Shown here one piece after another: positions 49,801 to 61,800 of a stretch of DNA of 64,000 nt. Numbering within the stretch: the first letter of the stretch is position 1; each line of letters starts with the position of its first letter. Under the pieces are notes generated by a model. It was not told the DNA's origin and did not search any database. It was given only the letters and a program-made list of their open reading frames with translations. The translations under genes and the position numbers were made by a program. Source of the DNA: Monarcha castaneiventris obscurior (lineage: Eukaryota > Chordata > Aves > Passeriformes > Monarchidae); contig JAMPIT010000856.1 of the NCBI GenBank assembly GCA_026261815.1, forward strand, positions 14,228,001 through 14,292,000. The letters are read 5' to 3'.

Positions 49801-52800
49801 TCAGAGCTGAATACATAACAAGAAAAGGTAACAGTTTTGTAGTAAATAACATTTCAGAACCTGAATTCAAGCACTCAGAGCTCATCTCAGAGCTGCCACT
49901 GAGAAATCCTACCTCTGCCTCTGCTCTTCCAAAAGCAGAAATTGTAAAAAAAGAAAATACAGGCAATCTGTAACAAACACGTGTATATAAATCTATAATG
50001 ACTAGAGAACATACAAGAGGGATTTAAGCACTCAAATCCTTTATTTTAAAGGGCTAATACAAATTTTAAATAATACTATTTCAAGAAGTAGGAAATACTA
50101 AACACGGACAGGAACCTTTTTTCTGTACACCCAACACTGAACACATCCTATTATAAACCCCTTGTGAAACAGTTTAAAACACCAGTGCCCTCCCACTCCT
50201 GCCCCCAGAAGGTGAGAAGCTCCACAAGTTTCCAACTTCCAGCACGAGAGAAGCCACGTTAGAACTTCCTGCTCTCAGGCAGTATCTTTCTCATCTAGGA
50301 CCTCAGGAGTTCTCATTGAACTTTGTTTCACTTGGTTCCCAAAGGACAAGCTCAGAGGCTGGGCCTGAAATGCCCAAAGTTTCACATGCACAGTCAGCAC
50401 AGCACAGATTTTCCTCCTCCCTCCCACTTTCAGAGCTGCTTGGGAAGTTCCCACCAGCAATGCCTCTGGCAGCTGCACAGCTGCAGCAGGAGCTCAGCTC
50501 TCCAGAGCAGAGGTAACTGTGCCCAGAAATCGTGATGTGCTGTGGGAACTGTCTGCCTTCATTAATGCTTGTAAGAGCAGTTCTTCAGATCTGCAACAAC
50601 CAAATCCCTCTTAACTATTTTCTCTAAGTTTATTTCAAATTTCAGCATTTGCTGGTTTCAGGTTTATGGCTCCAATCCTACAAACTTAACTGCAAACTAA
50701 TGGTACTGTTCCATTGCCAGCTACAGAATGTTTCATCTAGCAAGGATGTGCACTTAATGCACTCCAAATTGCAAGGAAATGCCTGTATTTTCCATGGAAT
50801 GTTTCAACATCTTGCTAAAGAGGTTCTTCCACATTCATTTGTACTGCAAATGTCAAATGAGATTTCTACATTGTGTTGGAACTTCAACTGAAAAAATAAA
50901 AAGGGCCCAAGTTAGAAAGATTATTCTAGAAGCAGCCTGCTGCTACTTCCAAAATTCCTCTTTAATCAAAGCAGAACTATCAAGTTTCCAGTGTAGCAAC
51001 AAAAACATCTATTTACCAAAAACTGAGACTCTCAGCTTTGTTACATTTCTATCATTAACTTTAGGCTACTAAACTGTAGTACTTTCAGAAGAGAGAATAT
51101 GCTAAGAAAAAAAGGAAAAAAAAGTCTCCTTCATCTAATTTGGCCATTTCTGTTTAATTCTCTCTCCCCCTAATAAACTCTGTATTAGAGAACTTACACA
51201 TGATTCCTTGTGATTTCAAATCTCAGGAAGACCCAGTTTACATTTAGTAACAGCAGAGCCACAAGCACATTTTATTATCACTTAGGTATATCCTTCACAA
51301 TTAAAAAGCAAACTTGCATGAGCATTGTGAATAGTGGAAGCTGTAAGCAATGGATTTTACTTTGTTAAAAAATAAAAACCTCTAGATTCAAATGAGAATT
51401 TTTTCTATAGGAGACTGAGTAGCAATGGTCCTGTTTAAAATTCCTCAAGTTTGGATATGACTTTTTTCTGGAGTGGAAGCAAACACAAAGTTACCTGGCA
51501 GAGAGACTCGGTTATCCACACACATTGACAGAATTCTTTCATACACGAGTTTCCCTGGTTAAAAACAGAAAAAGAATAATAACAATAAAAAAATCATAAC
51601 AAATTAACAAACTGTAAAACACAAAACGTTGGTACAAAGGTTCTCTTTCCAACATACAATGAAATTAGCTGGAAAAAACTTCCTAGAACACTGACATTTT
51701 GCTGCCCTCTAGTGAGGCTGAAATGTTCAGTGTGATTTAGGGCTTCTCACTATAAAAAAAACTCTCTGGCTCCCTTCAGTGCAGAGGTAACCCACAGGTC
51801 AGATTTCTCCCAGGCCAGGAAAGGACAGCTGGCGTCCTGACTTTGCTGAGTTTGGATATTATGTTATCTCCAGCAGCTTTCAGCAAGTGGGAAGGAGCAC
51901 AAAGAGGAAGCACAACCTGAGAAAACAATTGGATCTCTGTCGTAGCATATCCTGCTGGCACCAAAATACCCTTCAGCTCTGAATACCATTGTAAATCTCT
52001 TCCATAACATGGCAGGAAAACAAGAGTCACATGAAGTGGATGACAATTTCACTTACAGGTTTAAAAATATATTTAAAAAATCAATAACCACATTTGTATC
52101 ACTTCACAGTCCCTATTCAGCTAAAGAAAACCTTTTGACTTCTACTCTTCAAATACAAAAATAATGAAAGATTGAGTCAAAAGGCTGCCAAAATCCAAAA
52201 CATTTTTATAATGACAGCATGTTTTTAAATTTCAAAGTGGAGAGATCATGATTTTTCCTAACATTTTGTTCTAGATATACATTAATACATAAAGCACAGA
52301 ACCACAAAATGAAATATTTTTATCTTTAAGACTTTGCTCTTAGGAGTTTTTTGACAATTATATACCATGTTTACCACTGATGTCCAAATGTTTATGTTGG
52401 AAATATTCCATGTTAAAACTACAAGTCATTTCAGCCCTTTTTGGATAACTTTGATGCTTTCTAACATTACAAAAAAATCAATCTTATTAACAATTGTGTA
52501 CTAAGTCTGGCACAGCAGATACTTACCAAAAGTATCGAGGATATCTGTAATTAAAACAAATTTACTTGGATAAAACTGGATTACTGTTGTGTCTGAAAGA
52601 AGCTTAGAACACTAGAAGGAGAAGAAAAAACAAAGAAACATTTTTAGAGGTCAATGCAAGTTTGTTTTCACTCCAGAAAAGCTGGAATGGATGAATATCC
52701 ACAGATGGAAAGGGCCAATATGAACTAAGAAGCCAAAAGCACAAGGACATCAAACGTAACACACCATGGTGCTTGCTGTAATTTTCAGGATATTCTTCAT

Positions 52801-55800
52801 TTCCAGAACTAGTCACAGACATGGTTTTCCTTTATACAGGGTAAGTTACAATGCAGAGTTTCAGCTGACCATGCAGATCTGTGCTTTTTTCCAGACAAGA
52901 CAAATTCTCTCCCAGAACAAGCATTAAAAGGCGCTTCTTCTCTAAAATAACTTTTTTTAAGGGTGCTGTTCAGTTTTTGACCATTTCTCTAAGCATCCAC
53001 ATCAAACACAAAATTTAATATAGACGAAATTAAGAAACAATTTTAGAAGTGTAGTTAATGAGCTGTCCAACACATTTCTGCTGCTCACATAACTAGTTCA
53101 AACATTCTGGAAACAGCCTGAGCCACAGTCAGCTCCAGGGAGGACTCTGGAATCAATCCTCACCCACTGGGACCCTACCTGATCATGGCATTTAGACTGC
53201 AATGATGGCTGGTACAAAGCCACGTTTGAAAATGTATTACCCATTTAGTTCTACTCTCATTGGAGCTTCTCCCAAAAGAAAACAGGCAAATGACTGACTG
53301 GGGAGAGAAATCCACCTCCTCTTTGCTTAAGCCGCACGTGGCCTCTGGCCCCGAGTCTTCTCTGGCCTTTAAGACTGACAATACTCTCTATGAGCTCCAT
53401 CCCTCCTCTCTCCTTCACCAGGAGACAGTTCTTCAATCTCAGTGGAATAAATAAAGTTGAAGCTTTTGTTGTATTTCAAAAATCCAGGAAGCAATCCAAT
53501 ACCTCACTAGACTGTTCTGTTTAAAGAAGGAAATCGTAACATTTGAACATGCTTAAACCAGGGACACACTTAGTCTTTTTGCTTTATTCTCAGGACAACT
53601 TGAAGAGTGCACCAGAGAGATAGGTGAGAGCATTCACATCCTACAACCAAAGCAGAATCTTCCCTGCTGCATGCTAAGTGTCACCTTCAAAGAAAGGAAA
53701 CCCAGTAGCTGTTTAGGGCCTGCACATACCACGAACCCTTAATTACCACTTTTCTTAGAGCTCACATACATAATCAACTTACTTCAGCTTACTCTAAGTA
53801 GCTTAACATACTCCATCTTGAAAAGTAAAGTATCTTGCAAAAAGGCACTTGAGGAATCATAGAATCACAGAATTGTTTAGGTTGGAAAAGACCTTCATGG
53901 TCGTTGAGTCCAACCTTTAATCCAGCGCTGCCAAGACCACCAGCAAAAAATATCCCCAAGTGCCACATCCACACATCTTTTAAATACCTCCAAGGATGGT
54001 GATGCCACCACTGCCCTGGGCAGACTGGCCCAGTGCTGGAGAACCCTTTTGGTGAAGAAATTTCCCTAACCAGATGCCAAACTCACTCCTCCTGCTGCCA
54101 GTCTGTAACAACAATGACAGACTATGTAAACAACTGCAGCCTGGTGTCAAGAGAACTGCTCAGTTCTTTTAGAGGATACAGCACTCTGCAGGAAGAACCA
54201 CAGCAAGTAAAGTTCACTGAGCTTTATACCCTATCCTGCTTTATAACTATCAAATTATTACCCTTCATAAAACTTTTAAAATTCATTAATTACCCAAGTA
54301 CCTATTTCATTCTTAGCCAGTCTTTCAATTAGTGATGACCATCTGCAGCATTAAGTGCTAAGTGAACAGCACTTTAGCATAGATAAACATATTCAGCTTT
54401 GGTACCACTTTCCTAAAAGGAAGTGCTGAATCTCATGATAGAAACTGTATTATTTCAAAATTGTTTGTGAACCATTTGCAAAAGAACCAATGAAAGTATC
54501 AATGCATAGATTATCACTGCATATCACAAATATATATATTTACACACATATTAAAGCACTGTAAGTACAGTACATCCCTGCTCCTTTTCTTCTTATCCAA
54601 AGACAATATTCACACTTCACAGTCCTATGTATGGATCTTTTTAAAAATAACAATAATAGTGATGATTTCACAGTATTACAAAAGAACATTAGTCACCCTG
54701 GGTCACATATAATTGTTTGATCTCACTTCATTAATGTTTCATTTCCATTTTTCTTTTTTTTTTCCTTCCCACAATTTAAGATGAAATTACTTCAAGCAGT
54801 TTTCACAAGAGTATCCAGAATAACAAAAAAAAATCCTGACTTTATATAAGCCCACTGGATGACTACGAACATTACATCAGTTTTACAGCTTTTAAGGATG
54901 TCATTATCTCATCTGTCCTCTGCTGCACTCTGCCTCTGGCCTTTTTTTAAAGGCCAAGCCAAACAAAAGAGCATTTAACTGTCCTATTTCCCCTTGCCTT
55001 CCTCAAAGCACATCACCCCAAATGACCCAAAGGAAGACTGTGGACAAGTTTTAAAACAAACAAACAAACACAAACCCCACACATACCATTTTAAAAATCT
55101 GGAGCTGTTTTTGGTAGCTTGCTAAGGTCCTAAATCCTATAATTTAATTGCCTTAGTAAGTTTGGATGGGTAAAATGCTGATGTTCAAAAAGGCATTCTG
55201 GTATTATTTGTAGGGAGCAAGGGGCTGAAGGGGAAGAGGACAGGAAAGGAAATTACATGCCCTAGAAAGAGCTGATACCACTACATGTTATTTATTCTGA
55301 CTATCCTTAAGCAGGTAAAATTTCCACATCTGTCATTTGGTGACTCATTGAGAATGCCATCCCATGTAACCTAATCAAAACCAACACATAACAACAAAGC
55401 TGGAAATCCAACTATTGTCAGAAGTCATAAAGCTCTGAAAGAAATGTATTTCAGAGAAGAACAAAAGAAAATAATAGAAAAATAGTAGAAAGCCTTCTTT
55501 TCCCGAGAAGGAAATTGGACAAGTTGTATCACCAAACTAACTGGCTCTGCATAGAACAAAACCATAAAACTGACCTGGATGACTATTTTCAGAGCTTTCA
55601 CTTTCTGATCAGAGGACCATGCATCCTTTAAAGACTGGTTCAGTTCTTCAATTCGGTTCATGTAATCCTGCTGAGTCAAATTCAACAGCTCTTTCTGTGA
55701 TCCCTGGTAAGAAAACACAAACCCACTTAATAAGAGCAGGAGGGAAGGAAGAAGAGTGCTGTTATTACAGACTCAAATCACCACGTTGTGGGGGAGAATC

Positions 55801-58800
55801 CTACAAAATTTATTACAACTTCCCTTCAGGTCCTAGGAACATAGGTTATGAAACATCTCACCTTTGCACAGTAAAATACTGCTTGAGAAGTAACTTGCAT
55901 ACTCAGTATTTCTATCAAGCTCATAACAGTAACTTGAATTAAACTCAGGTAGACAGTATGCAGTTTCTGCATCTGATAATTCCAAAATTATCAGGTGTTA
56001 AGACTACTGGGCTCCTTACAGCAGCTGCAGACCGTACACAGTAAGAAGGTAAATCAACAGCAATAGATCAGGTAAATTTTCCAATCACAATTTCTAGTGA
56101 TACAAAAATATGATTCTGCCTGAATCCTGTGACAATAAGGATTAAAATTACTAGAGAATTCCCACAGAAAGTACATATTTATCTAAATACTGCATAAGCA
56201 CTTGGAGAATCAGGACCTTTTTAAAAGGTTTCACAAAAGATTTTTGTTTCCCAAATTCCTTGGGAAATTACTGTTATTTGGGAAAGCACTGTTATTATGG
56301 TGCTGTAATTTCATCAGAAAACTTTCTCACCTCTTCCAGATCATCCAGCTCTTCTAACCTTGTCCTCACTTTTTCAGAAACTGCTGAACCAGTAGTTGTG
56401 GCTTTTCCTGTAAAGAATTACATGTTTAAATTTCTTTAACATTTAAACATTGGGACTTCTAAAGAGAAACAAACCTGAATGAGCCTGACATGGACCAGTC
56501 AGCTTCTGTGACAGGAGATAAGTGGTATGATTCATTTAGTAAATATTCCTGAAGACACACATCTGAACATACCTACACTGCATTCACTCTGAACAAGGGG
56601 AATGACAAATAAGCAAAACTGAATAAAAGTGGATTTTCTTGCAAGTTTTACTGGTAAGAAAAGAATCACCAGACAGAACCATAGGATAATTTAGAACAGA
56701 AAAGCTTTGTGGAGGTCTGTGTCCAACTCTCCTCCTCAAAGCAGGTCCAGGTCTGAAGTTATAACAGTTGCACAGGGTTATATCCAGTCAATGAAACAAT
56801 CTAAGGATATAGAAGTCACACTCCTCCTGAACATCCAGTTTCAGTGTTTGACCATTCTCATTGCAAAAAAGTATTTTGTATTTTTGCAGAAGCTGAAATG
56901 CTGCATGTTTACTCATACATAAAGATCCTGATTTACTATGCTGACTACTTAGCCCAGATTCTCTTTGCTAGAAAACATGATAAAATATTTAACATTTGGT
57001 TCTTTTCTGAACACCCAGCGTACAGCTGAAATCATTTCACTTTCATGTAAAGAGAATAACTGAACAAGTTCCCAAAGGACTTGTTTGCTTTCCTTCCAGT
57101 TAGCAGAAGAGCTGATAAACATGATTCTCAAAATATCATTGCTCAGTTTAAATGGAAGAAACTTTTAAGCTACAGTGGAAGTCAGTGCAGTGAAATAATC
57201 ACAAATTCATTAGCCCACAGGAATAAAAAACAAAGTGGTTGGGTGGCTTATTTTCAATAATTATTTTAAGTAAAAATCCAGATGTCTTATCCACCAAAAA
57301 GCGAGGACCATAATGTCAGAATAGGGGGGGCAGGAAAACACATTTCAACTATTCTTGACCATAAACCTGTCACTGCACCCTGCCTCAAGCAAACTCTGTT
57401 ATTGTTAAAGAAAGGGGCTCACCTTTTTCAGATCCCATGTACAGATTCTGTGAGGAAGCAGAAAAAGCAGACTTTTAGAAAGCATGTACTCACTAGCATT
57501 CCAAGAATGCATAGGGTAATTACACTGCTAATTAACTCTCTAATCATTTAGTAGATGCAAGACCAGAAGTTATTTGCATTGTCACAAAAAGACAAAGTGA
57601 TGGCTTCTAAATATCAAAGAACTTGGACTCAGCTCTAAAACAATCTTTATAAGTGAAAGTTTGTGATTCAGTTAGCTACAACATTAAAACTGAAATTTAG
57701 AGGACCAGTAATTACCCATGAAAGAATTATAAAATAGCAACATCCAAAATCCATTAAAGGTCAAGTACAAATAAAAAAAAAACTGTGGAAACCACCACTC
57801 ACAATAGAAAGCTTCTCTGTTGTTGTGTATCTAGCAAGGATTTCACCACGTTTGCTTGACCATGGCTCAAAGTCACTTCCTACTGCTGAGCTCTCATCTT
57901 TATCCCGTTTCCTTCGTGCACCATCCTATGGCAGGAGTACAAGTGCAAAAGTTAGATACAGATCTGGAAAAAGAAGAGAAGGCTGATAAAGGTCAGCTTG
58001 TTGTTTCAAGTGCTAGTTGATCCTTTCAAAAATTACAATATTAAAAAAAGAAATCCATATTTAAATAAATATGTCAACATAAACCAGACAAAAGTAGGTA
58101 AATAAAAAAGAATATTCTATTCATATGGTATATTTCCTATATTAACCTCTTAATTGGTGAGACAATACATTTTATCCAGGGTTGGCTTTGTGCTTTTGGT
58201 TTGGTGTTGGTTTTATTTTACTCAGTTGAGATAACTGCCCCCAGTGTTACCATGGGAGGAGCAGTGGTCACAGGATCTGCAGCTGCTGCAAACAACGACA
58301 AGGGGTCGGTGCCATCCAGCACACTGCTCAGTGGGTCCATCACAGAACTAGAGGAGGAAGAGGAGGTAGAAGAAGTACTTCCTTTCCGGTTCATCTTCTT
58401 GGTCTTGGACTCAGTAACCTAAAGAAAAAGTTCACAACTACTAAACAAAAAGGTTTTCTCTTCCCTCATTTTTCTTTAATAAATCATCAAAATACATGCT
58501 ACATAAATTGTGCTGCTGCAATGAAAGCAAGGAGACATCAAACAAACTCTTTAGAGTGAGCACCAGTGTTTAAATTGAAGCCCCCCTTTTCCCTGAATCT
58601 GGAGGCACTCACTCTTCAGTAGCATTTCCACTCCTTTTTTTTCTTTTCAATTCTAGGTTTACAAAACTGTAAGAACAACCACTCTGAATTTCTTTCTAGT
58701 ACCCCTCCTCTATTTTATTAGGTTTGTCCCTGTCCTCCAAACTCTTTCTTGCTGTTTAATTTCCTCTGCCAGTTTCATCTTTACTTTTCTCGTACGACAC

Positions 58801-61800
58801 TCAAGCCTGGAGCACAAACCCATACCTGAGGCCACTGTCTCATCTCCCTACTGACCTTCCTGAGCAGAAGCTGCTGTCCATTTATCATTCATTAGTGGAT
58901 AACTCATCTCTTTGAAGCTGGATTTTTTTTGGTACATCTTTAGAAGCCTCTTATACATCAAAGAAATGATAAATGTTTTAAAGTACACAGCTGACTGGAA
59001 GTTAACCCCAAACCAAATCTTGCATCAAGCAATTATGCAGGTTATTTGTAATGCAACAATTTGATGTTAAATTTATCCATTATTCAGCATTTAATGCAAC
59101 CAAGAAAACCCACAAGCTGGAGGTGCTGTATTTGTCAGGAGACTGTTTCTGACACAACAGCACCAGCAAACTTCTATAAAGGGCAAACAGAATAAACCTT
59201 GATGTCTCTAGAACAGGCCACTAACACAGAAAGCAACTTCACAAGTACCACCACCAACCTCAAAGCCTTTGAATTTTAGAAATTAAATGTAAAAAGAGGA
59301 ACACAACCAGTTAGAATTCAGATTCATTTTCCAAAAGCATAAAAAAACTCACTGTAATGGGTTTCAGCGGATGGTAATCGCCAAAATCCAAGGGTACAGA
59401 TTCCAGTTTGCACACTTCAGATTCTGACACATAGTTTCTTGATCTTGCATGCCTTAAGAAGCAACAATAAAGGGAAAGTATATATGCATATAAATAATCA
59501 CGTGCTAAGAGAGAAGCATATCCTACACCTACACAGATGCTTATTTACAAAAAAAAAGAAACAAAGAAAAATAAGCAAACATAAATTCCTCTCTACTGAG
59601 ATAACATAAAACTAAAACTGGAGAAATTTTACTTTCAGCCATTCAGTTGTACTCTTTTTTAGTCTTTGAAACACACAGAGCATCTAATTGTTCTTTTCTG
59701 TTTCATTCAAGATTCTGAGATGTTTATAGCACACACTACTGCCTCAGCTGAATGAGTAAAATCAGGGGATACACAAAAAATTCTTGAACCAGACTCCTAA
59801 CAAAAGCAAACAGCACTTCCCCCACATAACCACACATCCTTCCCACAAGAATTAATCCAAACTTTCAAATAATTCCATTCCTACTCAAAGACATAACTCA
59901 TTTGGAGGATTTTCAGGAGTGCTAAGCAGCCAGCTCTTCTACAGATACCATGTACTCAAAAAATCCGTTTCCTTAATAAATAAAGAATTATGGATCGGAT
60001 AATTTATGGTTGTTCCACTCTAAGAAGAAACTTCTGAGATCTAATGAGACAGAGCAGAGCAAGAAAAAGACTCCAGTGAAATTCACATCCTTGTTTGTTT
60101 TCTTATGTTTCTTGATCTCCAGTTCCTTTTCTTTTTGCTTTTGTCCCATTGTTCAATGACTCTTTTTGCTCATTTGCATCATGGGTTAATCAGAATCTGG
60201 GAGAAGAGTTTTTCAAACTCCTTCTGGCTACACAATTAATAACTTTTCTTTAACTGCTGATAGGTCTCTCAGCACACCACCCCCAGGCCAAAATCAACTG
60301 CACTCTAACTAGTGTAAGCACGCTGTGCATATGGCAATAATACACACGTGGGAGTGAACAAGAGCTGTAAACCCTGAAAATAAGTCTTTAAAAAGCACAT
60401 TTACAATGTGGCTATTCAAGTGATAAGACAGCTTGTAACAGAGCTAATACAGAAGACAAGATCAAGTTTGCTCTAGCATTATGCTCTGCTTACTCTCCAG
60501 GGAAAGGAGATTAAGCATTCCTTTCTTGGCTACAGCAGTGCAGCCAACTTTTGAGAGGAAATAAAAATAAGACTCTGGCTGAGCTGGGGTTTCATGGCCC
60601 ATACACCCTGCATGATTACACCTCTGCTTCAGGTGCTCTTTTAACAGCAGGTTTTTCACACATGAGCACCACTGCAGTTGCCACCACTCTGCAACTTCAA
60701 CACCTGCCAGCCTACCAACCTTTTTCTCCCCTCCTGGTAAAACATCTTTTTTCCTGGGACTGCTTCCAGGCACACAGCACCCTCCCAGAGCCAGTGCTCA
60801 TCCTAAAGCAAGGGCTGCAAAAAAGCTTACAGGGAGCACAAACAAGCCAGGCATGTAAAATGGAAGGGAGTCCCTTTACAACACTAGATACATATTGGTC
60901 TCGGTAATACAGTGAGGCACATCCCATAGTCACTGCACCTATCATTATCTGAGTATTAAACATTCAAGAAAACCCCCAATTTTTTTAATTTGCTTCATTT
61001 CAACATTAGGTTAACACAACTCCTCAGCACCAACAGGTGCTATTTTTTCCCTCATATGCAGACTGATGACTGTGCAGACAACTAATCTGCAAAACACTTT
61101 TTTAGCATCAATACCACTTAAAAATAGCTAGGGTTCTGCCAAACCCCATAGCATGAAAATATCTTCCATATTAGAGAACAACATGATGGAAACATCTTAT
61201 TAAGTAAAGTTCTGGTTATTTCCCCATGGTTACTTCTGCATCACTGTTACCAGACCTGTTTATTAGCCTGTTACCTCATTGCTATACTACATAAAAATCA
61301 ATTTCTCAGCATCTCTACTGCTCTGCTTTGTTTTGCTCTATTTTGCTACTGCTTTTGTCTGGTAGAGAAAGAGTGCCTGTTTTATCTTTCCTTTACCAAA
61401 CACAATACCAGACTGAGTAACTCCATGTCCTACACAGTGCAGCTTCCTCAGATGTACACAGTTTTCCTGTAAATAAAGGTTGCTGAGAAGCTCTCTGCTT
61501 GTCTGTAGCCCCTGTCTACTTCTAAAGAGCCTGTGAAAGATAACTAGCAGAGGCTAAACTGTGCTAGCAAAGGTAAATACACAGCACGAGGAGCTCCATC
61601 TCCACCGGCGGGCCCGCAGTGACCCCGCCCGGAGCGCTCCGAGCAGGACACTCTCCGTGACAACACACCGGGGAAAGCCAGCTTCAGCAGCTCTCGGGAA
61701 CTCTTGCTTATTTTAAGGAGAAACAACGGGAGGCCGTGGCTGACAGCTGCGGCTCCGTCCCTCAGCAGAGCTGTGCCGCCGGCCCGGCAGCCGCCTAGCT

